From Paraburkholderia monticola (lineage in GTDB: Bacteria > Pseudomonadota > Gammaproteobacteria > Burkholderiales > Burkholderiaceae): DNA of 64,000 bases. The notes below the pieces were generated by a model that ran no database searches, was not told the origin of the DNA, and worked only from the letters and a program-made list of their open reading frames with translations. The stretch is from the NCBI RefSeq assembly GCF_001580545.1, contig NZ_LRBG01000038.1, forward strand, positions 124,001 through 188,000, read 5' to 3'. The translations under genes were made by a program, and so were the position numbers. This document shows positions 25,513 to 34,493 of this stretch, piece after piece. The stretch's first letter is position 1, and each line of letters begins with the position of its first letter.

Positions 25513-26964
25513 ATGCATCACACGAACCTGTTGATCGGCGGCGCGAAACGTGCCGCGTCGAACGGCAACACCTTCGAGCGCATCAACCCGGCGACCGGCG
25601 CGGTCGCCACCCGTGCCGCGGCGGCCACCGTCGAGGACGCCGATGCGGCCGTCGCCGCGGCGCAGCGCGCGTTTCCGGCGTGGGCGGCGCTCACGCCAAC
25701 CGAACGGCGCAAACGCCTACTCGCCGCCGCCGACCGCATGGATGCGCGCACGGCGGAGTTCATCGCGATCGGCGCGGCCGAAACGGGCGCGATGGCGAAC
25801 TGGTACGGCTTTAACGTGATGCTCGCGGCCAACATGCTGCGCGAAGCCGCGGCGATGACGACGCAGATCGACGGCTCGGTGATTCCATCGGACGTGCCGG
25901 GTAGCCTCGCGATGGCCGTGCGCCAGCCGTGCGGCGTCGTGCTCGGCATGGCGCCGTGGAACGCGCCCGTGATTCTCGCGACGCGGGCGCTCGCGATGCC
26001 GCTCGCGTGCGGCAATACGGTCGTGCTCAAGGCGTCCGAAGGTTGTCCCGGCGTGCATGCGTTGATCGGCGAAGTGCTGAACGACGCAGGTCTTGGCGAG
26101 GGTGTCGTCAACGTGCTCACGCATGCGCCGGAAGACGCGCCCGCGATCGTCGAGCGGCTGGTCGCCAATCCAGCCGTGAAGCGCGTCAATTTCACGGGTT
26201 CGACGCGTGTCGGCCGCATCGTCGCCGAGCTGTCCGCGCGCCATCTGAAACCCGCGCTGCTCGAACTGGGCGGCAAGGCACCGGTACTCGTGCTCGACGA
26301 CGCGGATCTCGACGCTGCCGTGGAAGGCATCGCGTTCGGCGCGTTTTTCAATCAAGGGCAGATCTGTATGTCGACGGAACGCGTGATCGTCGATCGCAAG
26401 ATTGCCGATGCGTTCGTCGCGAGGCTCGTCGCGAAGGCGCGCACACTGAAGGCGGGCGATCCGACGCAGCCGGGCTCGATCCTCGGCACGCTGGAAAGCG
26501 AGGCGGCGGCCCGGCGCATCCGCGCGCTCGTCGAAGACGCCCGCGAAAGAGGCGCGAAGCTGCCGCTTGGCTGCGAGGTGAACGGCGCGATCATGCAGCC
26601 CGTGATCGTCGAGAACGTCACGCGTGAGATGAAGCTTTACGCCGATGAATCCTTCGGCCCCGTGGTGACGGTGCAGCGCGTGGACGGCGACGAAGAGGCG
26701 CTGGCGGTCGCGAACGATAGCGAGTATGGCTTGTCGGCCGCCGTGTTCAGCCGCGATATCGGGCGTGCGATGAACGTCGCGAAGCGTATCGAGTCCGGTA
26801 TCTGTCACATCAACGGCCCGACCGTGCACGACGAAGCGCAGATGCCGTTCGGCGGCGTGAAATCGAGCGGTTATGGACGCTTCGGTAGCAAGGCGTCGAT
26901 TCCCGAGTTCACTGAGTTGCGGTGGATCACGGTGCAGACGAGCCCGCGTCACTACCCGATCTAG
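25513..26964 (+). CDS. vdh: vanillin / benzaldehyde-type aldehyde dehydrogenase
   Basis: This 483-residue NAD(P)-dependent aldehyde dehydrogenase has the substrate-activating Glu in LELGGKAP, the nucleophile Cys in FNQGQICMSTE, the NFTGSTRVGR cofactor loop and a terminal MPFGGVKSSGYGRFG. Placed directly after the hydratase-lyase gene, it should oxidise vanillin or 4-hydroxybenzaldehyde to the acid. The start is ATG 25513 with GAGGAGA about eight bases upstream; an in-frame ATG at 25492 lacks a ribosome site. The vanillate demethylase needed next is not in this window. Confidence 0.87.
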   Translation: MHHTNLLIGGAKRAASNGNTFERINPATGAVATRAAAATVEDADAAVAAAQRAFPAWAALTPTERRKRLLAAADRMDARTAEFIAIGAAETGAMANWYGFNVMLAANMLREAAAMTTQIDGSVIPSDVPGSLAMAVRQPCGVVLGMAPWNAPVILATRALAMPLACGNTVVLKASEGCPGVHALIGEVLNDAGLGEGVVNVLTHAPEDAPAIVERLVANPAVKRVNFTGSTRVGRIVAELSARHLKPALLELGGKAPVLVLDDADLDAAVEGIAFGAFFNQGQICMSTERVIVDRKIADAFVARLVAKARTLKAGDPTQPGSILGTLESEAAARRIRALVEDARERGAKLPLGCEVNGAIMQPVIVENVTREMKLYADESFGPVVTVQRVDGDEEALAVANDSEYGLSAAVFSRDIGRAMNVAKRIESGICHINGPTVHDEAQMPFGGVKSSGYGRFGSKASIPEFTELRWITVQTSPRHYPI

Positions 26965-27051
26965 GCATCGGCTCCCGGCCGCAACGATTGCGGCCACCCC
27001 ATCCTTGCATGAAGTCAAATCGAATGGGACCGGACCAAGTGCGTTGCATGA

Positions 27052-27111
27052 GACCGGAGTAGGCGCTAAAGCGCCAACTCCGGATCGGCACCTGAAGCGC
27101 TGACTCTGGTC
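27052..27111 (+). promoter_or_regulatory. two mutually exclusive hairpins in the fcs leader
   Basis: The left arm 27052-27067 can pair with 27070-27081 (12-base stem, one mismatch, two-base loop) or with 27096-27111 (16 positions: 13 Watson-Crick, two G-U, one mismatch). The two right arms resemble each other, so only one structure can form at a time. The second structure ends six bases before the fcs Shine-Dalgarno. This could be an RNA switch, a processing site or part of a dispersed repeat. Confidence 0.45.
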
Positions 27112-27128
27112 GACATAGGAGACAGGTA

Positions 27129-29009
27129 TTGGAATCGGAGCACAGCCACGCAGGCGCCATGGCAACCGGATACCGGAGCGTTGCCATCGGAGCGCCTTCA
27201 TCGCGGATCGAGAAACGCGGCGACTGCTGGTACCTCGAGACACTTGAGCCTCTGGGCACGTTTCCGGAGCGCTTTACCGACCGCTTGCTGAGCGGTGCGC
27301 GCGCGCATCCCGAGCGGCTTCTCGTCGCGCGACGCGACGGCAGCGGCGCGTGGCAGGGCATCACTTATGCGCAGATGCTCGAGCGTGTGCGTGCGATCGG
27401 CCAGGCGCTGCTCGACCGCGATCTCAGCGCGGAGCGGCCGCTGGTGATCCTGTCGGGGAACAGCGTCGAACACATGCAGCTCGCGCTCGGTGCGATGTGG
27501 GCGGGTATCGCTTATGCCCCGGTGTCGCCGGCCTATTCGTTGATGTCGGGCGATTACGGGAAGCTGCGCCATGTCCTCGACCTGCTCAAGCCCGGTCTCG
27601 TCTACGCTGACGACATCGGCGCGTACGCAAGCGCGCTCGATGCCACGCTGGGAAGCGACGTCGAACGCGTGGGCGCGGCGTTCGCGCCGGACGCATCGAG
27701 GGTAACGCACTTCGATGCATTGCTCGATACGACGCCACGCGACGTCGACGCGGCCAACGCGCGCGTGAACGGCGACACGATTGCGAAGTTCCTGTTCACC
27801 TCCGGCTCGACGAATCTGCCGAAAGCCGTGCCGACGACGCATCGCATGCTGTGCGCAAACCAGCAGATGCTGCTCGAAACTTTTCCGCAGTTCGGCATCG
27901 AGCCGCCGGTTCTCGTCGACTGGCTGCCGTGGAATCACACGTTCGGCGGCAGCCACAATGTCGGCATCGTGCTGTACAACGGCGGCACGCTTTATATCGA
28001 CGACGGTAAACCGGTGGCCGGCAAGTTCGACGACACGCTGCGCAATCTGCGCGAAGTCGCGCCGACCATCTACTTCAACGTGCCGAAGGGCTGGGAAGAA
28101 CTGACTATCGCGCTGGAAAAAGACGCGGCGCTCCGTGAGCGGTTTTTCTCGCGCGTGAAGATGTACTTCTTCGCGGGAGCCGGTCTTTCACAGGCGGCGT
28201 GGGAGCGACTCGAGCGCGTCACGCTCGAACATTGCGGAGAACGCATCCGCATCATGGCGGGGCTCGGCATGACCGAAACCGCGCCGTCGTCTCTGTTCAC
28301 GACGGGACCGGTATCGTGCGCCGGCTATATCGGCTTGCCGCCGCCGGGGTGTCAGGCCAAGGTCGCGCCCGTCGATGGCAAATTCGAAGCGCGCTTTCGC
28401 GGCCCGCACGTGATGGGTGGTTACTGGCGCGTGTCGCCCGCGCTTCAGAGCAACGTGTTCGACGACGAAGGCTACTATCGCACCGGCGACGCCGTGCGCT
28501 TCGTCGACCCGGAACGTCCCGAGCTGGGCTTGATGTTCGATGGCCGAATCGCGGAAGACTTCAAGCTGGCCTCGGGGACCTTCGTGAGCGTCGGGCCGAT
28601 GCGCGCGCGCATCATCAGCGAAGGCGCGCCCTACGTTCAGGATGCCGTCATCACAGGGATGAATCGTGACGAAGTCGGCGTGATGATTTTTCCGCGACTC
28701 GATGCGTGTCGGTCGTTGACAGGTTTACCGGCGGACGCGGGCGCCGAAGACCTGCTCAACGCAGCCGCCGTGCGCGATTTTTTCAGCGGGCTGGTGGAAC
28801 GGCTGAACCGGACTGCAACGGGGAGTGCCTCGTTCATCGCCCGCGTGCACCTGTTGAGCGTTCCGCCATCGCTCGATCTCGGCGAGATTACCGACAAAGG
28901 GTCCATCAATCAGCGCGCCGTGCTCCAGCACAGGGCCGCACTCGTGGAAGCGATGCACGCGGCCGGCTCCGCCGACCCGACAGTGATCCATGCGCGCCAA
29001 AGCAGCTAG
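27129..29009 (+). CDS. fcs: feruloyl-CoA synthetase
   Basis: This ANL-family ligase of about 626 residues makes feruloyl-CoA (or p-coumaroyl-/caffeoyl-CoA) from the free acid, ATP and CoA, the first step of the pathway. Motifs are the P-loop FLFTSGSTNLPKAVP, AGLGMTETAPSS, YRTGDAVRFVD and a C-terminal EITDKGSINQ with the lysine. The start is taken as TTG 27129 because AGGAGA at 27117-27122 lies six bases before it; ATG 27159 is the alternative. It follows the dehydrogenase after a 164-base gap containing alternative hairpins, so its level may be tuned separately. Confidence 0.88.
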   Translation: MESEHSHAGAMATGYRSVAIGAPSSRIEKRGDCWYLETLEPLGTFPERFTDRLLSGARAHPERLLVARRDGSGAWQGITYAQMLERVRAIGQALLDRDLSAERPLVILSGNSVEHMQLALGAMWAGIAYAPVSPAYSLMSGDYGKLRHVLDLLKPGLVYADDIGAYASALDATLGSDVERVGAAFAPDASRVTHFDALLDTTPRDVDAANARVNGDTIAKFLFTSGSTNLPKAVPTTHRMLCANQQMLLETFPQFGIEPPVLVDWLPWNHTFGGSHNVGIVLYNGGTLYIDDGKPVAGKFDDTLRNLREVAPTIYFNVPKGWEELTIALEKDAALRERFFSRVKMYFFAGAGLSQAAWERLERVTLEHCGERIRIMAGLGMTETAPSSLFTTGPVSCAGYIGLPPPGCQAKVAPVDGKFEARFRGPHVMGGYWRVSPALQSNVFDDEGYYRTGDAVRFVDPERPELGLMFDGRIAEDFKLASGTFVSVGPMRARIISEGAPYVQDAVITGMNRDEVGVMIFPRLDACRSLTGLPADAGAEDLLNAAAVRDFFSGLVERLNRTATGSASFIARVHLLSVPPSLDLGEITDKGSINQRAVLQHRAALVEAMHAAGSADPTVIHARQSS

Positions 29010-29026
29010 CCCGGGGATACGAAGAA

Positions 29027-30811
29027 ATGACGTTGACTTATCAGGCGCCGCTGCGCGACATGCGCTTCGTGATGGACGAATGGCTCGACGCCGCTTCGTG
29101 GTGGCGCGACGTGCCCGAGTGGCAAGACCTCGACTCGCACACGGCGCAGCAGGTGCTGGAGCAAGCGGCACGTTTCGTCGAGGAGCGCATCGCGCCGCTC
29201 AACGCGAGCGCGGATCTCGAAGGATGTCATTTCGACGCGGGCAAGGTGACGACCCCCGCGGGTTTCAGTAAGTCGTACGCGGAGTTCGTCGAAGCGGGAT
29301 GGCCGACGCTGTCGCTCGACACAGCGCACGGTGGACAGGGTCTGCCGCAGCTTCTCGACGTGGCGCTTCAGGAAATGCTCGCGGGCGCCAACCATGCATG
29401 GTTGATGTCGCCGGGGCTCACGCACGGCGCGACGGCCTGCTTGCAGAGGTATGGCAGCGAGCGAGTGAAAAGAGAATTGCTGCCGAAAGTCGCGAGCGGT
29501 GAGTGGCTATCGACGATGTGCCTGACCGAGCCCCAGGCCGGCAGCGATGTCGGCCTGATCCGTTCGCGTGCGACAGCGGCGCCCGGCACCGATGGATATT
29601 TCATCGACGGCAGCAAGATCTTCATTAGCGGCGGCGCGCACGATCTGACGGAGAACATCGTTCATCTGGTGCTGGCCCGTTTGCCGGACGCCCCGCCCGG
29701 TACGAAGGGCCTGTCGCTGTTCGTCGTGCCGGAATGGCTCGCGGGCGACGATGCTGGGCGCTCGCGCAACGGTGTCCATTGCGAAGGCATCGAGAAGAAG
29801 ATGGGCCTGAAGGGCAGCCCGACCTGCACGATGCGCTTCGAACGCGCATTCGGCTGGCTCGTCGGCGAAGCGCACCGCGGTCTCGCGTGCCTGTTCGTCA
29901 TGATGAACGCGGCCCGCTTGCAGGTCGCGATGCAAGGTCTCGGGCACGCGCACACCGCGTGGCAACGCTCACGTGCCTACGCGCAGGAACGCGCACAGAT
30001 GCGCGCGCCCAGCGTGCCGCTCGACGCGACAGTCGCGCCGGGACAGGCTTCACCGATCGCGTTTCATCCGGCCATGCGGCGGATTCTGATGGAACTGCGG
30101 GCGGTCGTCGAAGGCGAGCGCGCGATCGGTTACTGGACCGCGCATTGGCTCGACGTCGGCGCGCGTCATGCCGATGCCGCCGAGCGGGAACAGGCGGCGC
30201 AGCTCGCCTCGCTGCTCACTCCGATTGCGAAGGCGTTCTTTACCGCTAACGGTTTCGATGCCGCATCGAACGCGCTGCAGGTGTTCGGCGGCTATGGATA
30301 TATCCACGAGTACGGCATTGAACAGACGTTGCGCGATAGCCGCGTGTCGATGTTGTACGAAGGCACCAACGAAATCCAGGCGATCGATCTGCTGGTTCGC
30401 AAGGTGCTGCCGGACGGTTCGCAGGCCCTCGGCTTGCTGCTTCGTCACGTGCGCGCGGAAGCGCAGTTTTGCGAGGAGTCCGATCCGCTGGTTCGTTCCG
30501 CAGGCGTGAAGCTGCGGGAACTCGTCGAGGCAGTCGAGCGCACGACACAGGCGATCAAGACACGCCAGGCGCATGACCCGGAGACCGCATATCGGGTCGC
30601 GGACGACTATCTCGCGATGCTTGGGTGGATGCTGCTGGCGTTCGCGTGGGCGCGCACGCTGCGAATCGCGGCGCCCCTACACGATTCGGAAGCGTTTTAT
30701 GTGGAGAAGCGGGAGACCGGCCGCTTCTTCTTCGACTATCCACTTGCGGCTTTTGCCTATCGACGAAGCCTCGTCGAAGCCGGTTGCGTGGCAACCCTGC
30801 CGCACGTCTGA
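29027..30811 (+). CDS. acyl-CoA dehydrogenase with C-terminal extension
   Basis: This FAD-dependent dehydrogenase of 594 residues is larger than a classical four-helix one. The core shows CLTEPQAGSDVG, FISGGAHDLTEN, the catalytic-base segment SMLYEGTNEIQAID and a C-terminal extension of about 130 residues as in the large FadE-like group. An acyl-CoA dehydrogenase also accompanies feruloyl-CoA synthetase in Pseudomonas putida. It may act on hydroxyphenylpropionyl-CoA, feeding saturated side chains into the pathway; that role is inference. It begins 18 bases after the fcs stop and ends the cluster. Confidence 0.82.
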   Translation: MTLTYQAPLRDMRFVMDEWLDAASWWRDVPEWQDLDSHTAQQVLEQAARFVEERIAPLNASADLEGCHFDAGKVTTPAGFSKSYAEFVEAGWPTLSLDTAHGGQGLPQLLDVALQEMLAGANHAWLMSPGLTHGATACLQRYGSERVKRELLPKVASGEWLSTMCLTEPQAGSDVGLIRSRATAAPGTDGYFIDGSKIFISGGAHDLTENIVHLVLARLPDAPPGTKGLSLFVVPEWLAGDDAGRSRNGVHCEGIEKKMGLKGSPTCTMRFERAFGWLVGEAHRGLACLFVMMNAARLQVAMQGLGHAHTAWQRSRAYAQERAQMRAPSVPLDATVAPGQASPIAFHPAMRRILMELRAVVEGERAIGYWTAHWLDVGARHADAAEREQAAQLASLLTPIAKAFFTANGFDAASNALQVFGGYGYIHEYGIEQTLRDSRVSMLYEGTNEIQAIDLLVRKVLPDGSQALGLLLRHVRAEAQFCEESDPLVRSAGVKLRELVEAVERTTQAIKTRQAHDPETAYRVADDYLAMLGWMLLAFAWARTLRIAAPLHDSEAFYVEKRETGRFFFDYPLAAFAYRRSLVEAGCVATLPHV

Positions 30812-30959
30812 AAGACGTCGTGTGGCACCCCACCGCGCGGCCTGATGGCCGCCTATCTCGAGACGAAGTTCTGAGCGCAGAACTGGCGCTGCGATATCCT
30901 TGTGCAGCGGCCGCTGGCCGCTCCCGGATATCTTTTCAACGGCGTCATCAAACCCTGAC

Positions 30960-31406
30960 ATGGAATCGTTCACACCTTATAGCGCGCTGGCCGGTGGTCT
31001 GCTGATCGGGCTTTCGGCTTCGCTGCTGCTCTGGTTCAATGGCCGCATCGCTGGCATCAGTGGTATCGCGCGAGGGCTGCTATCGGGCGATCGCAGCGGC
31101 TTTCTCTGGCGCGCGCTATTTCTGCTGGGCCTCGTCGGCGGAGCGTGGTTCTACTACTGGCTGGCCGCTCGCGCTGGACACAGCGAGTCCGTGCCGGTTG
31201 CGAGAGCTGGATTTCCACCTGTCCTGCTGATTGCCGGAGGCCTCGCGGTGGGCTTCGGTACCGCGCTCGGGCGTGGCTGTACCAGCGGACATGGTGTATG
31301 CGGCATGGCGCGTCTCTCACCGCGTTCGATCGTCGCGACGCTGATCTTTCTCGCCACCGGTATCGCGACGACCTATGTGGTCCGCCACGTCCTGGGGTTC
31401 CAATGA
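30960..31406 (+). CDS. YeeE/YedE family membrane protein, first half
   Basis: This 148-residue membrane protein of four to five helices has the family motif LGRGCTSGHGVCGMARLS with conserved cysteines. YeeE/YedE proteins move thiosulfate or related sulfur species. It is coupled to the next gene by an ATGA overlap; the pair together equals one full-length YeeE-type transporter. A promoter may lie in the 148 bases after the dehydrogenase gene. Confidence 0.82.
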   Translation: MESFTPYSALAGGLLIGLSASLLLWFNGRIAGISGIARGLLSGDRSGFLWRALFLLGLVGGAWFYYWLAARAGHSESVPVARAGFPPVLLIAGGLAVGFGTALGRGCTSGHGVCGMARLSPRSIVATLIFLATGIATTYVVRHVLGFQ

Positions 31407-31843
31407 AAGCGCGCCGCTCCCTCGCCAGTCTCGTGTGCGGGCTCCTGTTCGGCGTGGGGCTCGCGCTCGCCGGAATGACGCGTCCCCAGAAGGTGCTCGG
31501 TTTTCTCGACGTGGCCGGGCACTGGGACCCCAGCCTGTTGTTCGTGCTCGGCGGCGCGGTGCTGCTTGCCACGGTAGGCTTCCGTCTGGTTCTGCGGCGC
31601 GGTTCGCCGCTGCTGGAGACGTCGTTCGATCTACCAACGACGAAAACGATCGACATCAAGCTGATCGGGGGCGCGCTGATTTTTGGCCTCGGCTGGGGAC
31701 TCTCGGGCTTTTGCCCCGGCCCGGCCATCGCACTGCTCGCCGCGCCGAACTCCGAGGCGCTCTACTTCCTGCCGGCCATGCTGGCGGGCTGGTGGCTGTA
31801 CGACCTCGCGGTGCGCGGGAGCAAGCGTCGCGGCGATAGTTGA
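31403..31843 (+). CDS. YeeE/YedE family membrane protein, second half (DUF6691)
   Basis: This 146-residue, four-helix protein has LALAGMTRPQKVLGFLD and the second-half motif GLSGFCPGPAIALL, which keeps the conserved Cys. Its ATG overlaps the stop of the partner (ATGA). Such split pairs are widespread in proteobacteria, often next to ArsR regulators and sulfur dioxygenases; neither is present here, so the sulfur link is by family only. Confidence 0.82.
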   Translation: MKARRSLASLVCGLLFGVGLALAGMTRPQKVLGFLDVAGHWDPSLLFVLGGAVLLATVGFRLVLRRGSPLLETSFDLPTTKTIDIKLIGGALIFGLGWGLSGFCPGPAIALLAAPNSEALYFLPAMLAGWWLYDLAVRGSKRRGDS

Positions 31844-31971
31844 TATCGCTGTGCTTGACGCTTCGATTCGTCAGCCGGATCGGCAAAGTTCGCCTAAGCT
31901 GAGGCAATGAAATCTTGCATCTCGTGCCGCCACACTTGTGGTGTTGCGGCTACGACGCGAAGGGGAGTGCC

Positions 31972-32724
31972 ATGACTGAAGCTATCGGAAGCGCGGCGAG
32001 CGCGCGTGTCGCGTGGATTGCCGGAGTGGGCGCGAGCGCCGGACTAGGCGCGGCGCTCGCGCGCCGTTTTGCTCGCGAAGGTCTGCGCGTCGCCGTGACG
32101 GCGCGCTCGCGCGAGCGGCTCGATGCGATCGTCGACGAAATCCGCCGGGCCGGCGGGCAGGCCTATGCATTGCCCGCCGACGTCACGAGCGAGAGCGAAC
32201 TCGCCGAGATTGCGCGCCAACTTGCCGACCATGGCACGCTCGAAGTCGCGATTTTCAATGCTGCCGGCATGACGCGAGGCCCGACGCTCGAACTGAGCGC
32301 CGCGGAGTTCGAGGCGGCATGGCGTGTCACGACGCTCGGTGGTTTTCTGTTTGCGCGGGCCTCGCTGCCAGCCTTGCTGGCGGCCGGACGCGGCTCGCTG
32401 CTGTTCACGGGGGCCACAGCTTCGCTACGCGGGCGCCCGCCATTTGCCGCATTCGCTGCCGCCAAAGCCGGCTTGCGTTCGCTCACGCAGAGCCTCGCGC
32501 GCGAGTTCGGGCCGCGCAATATTCATGTCGCGCACGTGGTGGTGGATGGCGGCATCGACGGCGAGCGTCTGCGTGCGTCCGCGCCGCAGTACGTGGCCGA
32601 GCGCGGCGCGGACGGCCTGCTGAACCCCGATGACATCGCCGACGCATACTGGCACCTGCATCAGCAGCCACGCAGCGCGTGGTCGCAGGAAATCGATCTG
32701 CGGCCATACAACGAATCGTTCTAG
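31972..32724 (+). CDS. short-chain dehydrogenase/reductase family protein lacking the catalytic Tyr
   Basis: This 250-residue Rossmann-fold protein has a nucleotide-binding stretch GVGASAGLGAALARRFA and a mid-chain NAAG. The place of the catalytic YxxxK is FAAAK (Phe161, Lys165): the tyrosine is replaced by phenylalanine. Either it uses other chemistry or it is a binding protein. A subgroup of SDRs shows the same change. The start ATG 31972 has GGGGAG nearby; an earlier in-frame ATG at 31915 adds a poor extension. It is a monocistron, convergent with ppk2. Confidence 0.75.
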   Translation: MTEAIGSAASARVAWIAGVGASAGLGAALARRFAREGLRVAVTARSRERLDAIVDEIRRAGGQAYALPADVTSESELAEIARQLADHGTLEVAIFNAAGMTRGPTLELSAAEFEAAWRVTTLGGFLFARASLPALLAAGRGSLLFTGATASLRGRPPFAAFAAAKAGLRSLTQSLAREFGPRNIHVAHVVVDGGIDGERLRASAPQYVAERGADGLLNPDDIADAYWHLHQQPRSAWSQEIDLRPYNESF

Positions 32725-32753
32725 CGTGGCGTGGCGAGCAACCGCGGCACGGA

Positions 32754-33569
32754 TCAAAACCGCTCGGCCACGTATTTGAACTGACGGTCGGGTTCCTTGT
32801 AACCGTCCGGCTTTTGCCGTTTCGGCAGCGTGACCTTCTTGCGAGCCGGCTGTTTATACGGAATCTTCTGCAGCAGGTCGCTGATGATGTTCAGTCGCGC
32901 GCGCCGCTTGTCGTTCGAGTTCGCTATGTACCACGAAGCATATTCGGTGTCCGACGCCGCGAGCATCTCGTCGCGAGCCCGCGAGTAGTCATACCATCGG
33001 CTATAGGACTTCAGGTCCATGTCGGTCAGTTTCCAGAGCTTGCGACCGTCGTTGATGCGCGCCTCGAGCCGGCGGGTCTGTTCCTCGGGGCTGACTTCCA
33101 GCCAGTATTTGAGCAGGATGACCCCGGAGTGGACGATCGCCCGCTCGACGAGCGGTACCGCCTTGAAGAAGCTCTGCACGTCTTCCTCGGAACAGAAGCC
33201 CATCACGCGTTCCACGCCCGCGCGGTTGTACCAGCTGCGGTCGAATATCACGATTTCGCCCGCGGCAGGCAAGTGCGGCACGTAGCGCTGCATATACATC
33301 TGGCTCTTTTCGCGTTCACTCGGCGCAGGCAATGCAACCACGCGGAACACGCGCGGACTGACGCGCTCGGTCAGCGCCTTGATCGTGCCGCCTTTACCCG
33401 CGCCGTCGCGTCCTTCGAAGACGATGCAGATCTTGCTGCCGGTTTGCACGACCCATTCCTGGAGCTTGACGAGCTCGACATGCAGATCGAAAAGCGCCTT
33501 GCGATACTCCTTGTACGACAGCGTCCGGCGTTCCTCGGACTGCTCGTTTTCCGACTTGGCTTTGGCCAT
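32754..33569 (-). CDS. ppk2: polyphosphate kinase 2 family protein
   Basis: This 271-residue PPK2 phosphorylates nucleotides with polyphosphate, or the reverse. Key signatures are Walker A GRDGAGKGG, DRSWYNRAGVERVMGF (Walker B and lid) and SRWYDYSRARDEM. It is a single-domain (class I-like) enzyme. The start is ATG 33569 behind GGGAGGA; an in-frame ATG at 33623 has no ribosome site. It diverges from the VIT-like gene. The shared control region carries one of the GACC-N2-GGTC boxes about 82 bases upstream, with a possible -10 (TACCTT) correctly spaced on this strand. Confidence 0.88.
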   Translation of the reverse strand: MAKAKSENEQSEERRTLSYKEYRKALFDLHVELVKLQEWVVQTGSKICIVFEGRDGAGKGGTIKALTERVSPRVFRVVALPAPSEREKSQMYMQRYVPHLPAAGEIVIFDRSWYNRAGVERVMGFCSEEDVQSFFKAVPLVERAIVHSGVILLKYWLEVSPEEQTRRLEARINDGRKLWKLTDMDLKSYSRWYDYSRARDEMLAASDTEYASWYIANSNDKRRARLNIISDLLQKIPYKQPARKKVTLPKRQKPDGYKEPDRQFKYVAERF

Positions 33570-33650
33570 GCTTTCCTCCCATTGCGGAGCGTCCCAGCGT
33601 ATTGCGCAATGATCCATTCCCAAGGTAAAGCGTGGCGCGAATCAGGGCCA

Positions 33651-33668
33651 TACGACCTTGGTCCAATA
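33651..33668. promoter_or_regulatory. FixJ-type box e, between ppk2 and the VIT-like gene
   Basis: TACGACCTTGGTCCAATA is one of six matches in this window to TAAGACCWWGGTCCGATT. The centre is 33659.5. A TACCTT starts 32.5 bases away toward ppk2 and a TATGCT about 30 bases away toward the VIT-like gene, so the site could serve both directions. Confidence 0.6.
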
Positions 33669-33812
33669 TCGTCGGCGCAGAGTGCGCTATATGCTGGCGG
33701 CGTCTGCTCGCGCGTAGCCGATCCGACTGTGCTCGCCGCACCTCATCTGCACCTCATCCGTATGCCGGCGAAGCGCGCGGGCTCGATCGACACCATCGCC
33801 ACGGGAGGCCTC

Positions 33813-34493
33813 ATGAATGCCACCGGCCTGACGGAGCAGCAAAACGTCGCCGAGAGGGAGCCCGTTCTCGATGTCGTCGATCGCGTGTGCGAGTTGTGCT
33901 TCGGCCTCTTCATGGCGCTGACGTTCGTCGGCACGGTATCGGCCGTGGGCGCCGGCGCGGATGCGGGGCACAAGATGTTCTACACCGCGCTCGGCTGCAA
34001 TCTTGCATGGGGTCTCGCGGACGCGGTGATGTACCTCGTGCGTACGCTGGTCGCGCGCGGCAGGCGAGTGACGCTTGCACATGCCTTGCAAAGCGAGCCG
34101 GATGCAGCCGTTGGGATTCGGACGCTTCACGATGCGATGGCTGAGTGGCTCAAGCCATTGCTCGGCGACACGGAACTCGAGTCGATCCGCAGGCGTGTTG
34201 CCGCGCGGGCGGATCTGCCGCGGCGCGCCGCGTTCGTGCGCGGCGACTTCATCGCTGCCGCGGGTATTTTTCTACTCGTGGTCTGCTCGACATTCCCGGT
34301 TGCACTGCCGTTCCTGCTGGTTGCGAACGTCCCGGCCGCGTTGATCGTCTCCCGTGTATTGACCGTTGCGATGCTGTTCGGCAGCGGTGTGGCGCTGGGT
34401 CGCTACGCCGGGTTTAGCGGCTGGCAAGCCGGCCTGGCGATGGCGGCGGTCGGCATCCTGCTGACCGCGGCGATCATCCTGCTCGGCGGATGA
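33813..34493 (+). CDS. VIT/CCC1-like membrane protein
   Basis: This 226-residue integral membrane protein has helices near 30-50 and 53-73, a polar middle section (about 85-145) and three C-terminal helices. The pattern resembles the VIT1/CCC1 metal-transport family, which moves iron or manganese, but conservation is modest. The start ATG 33813 has GGGAGG at about 33803. It diverges from ppk2 and shares its box-bearing promoter region. Confidence 0.6.
   Translation: MNATGLTEQQNVAEREPVLDVVDRVCELCFGLFMALTFVGTVSAVGAGADAGHKMFYTALGCNLAWGLADAVMYLVRTLVARGRRVTLAHALQSEPDAAVGIRTLHDAMAEWLKPLLGDTELESIRRRVAARADLPRRAAFVRGDFIAAAGIFLLVVCSTFPVALPFLLVANVPAALIVSRVLTVAMLFGSGVALGRYAGFSGWQAGLAMAAVGILLTAAIILLGG

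Noticed and set aside
27030..27045. GGACCAAGT sequence upstream of fcs resembling half of the FixJ-type box
   Set aside because: The second half (GGTC) is missing and it lies in an operon with a different operator, so it is probably a chance match.
30804..30818. Hairpin ACGTCT-GAA-AGACGT at the end of the acyl-CoA dehydrogenase gene
   Set aside because: The stem is short and has no T-run after it, so it is not convincing as a terminator.
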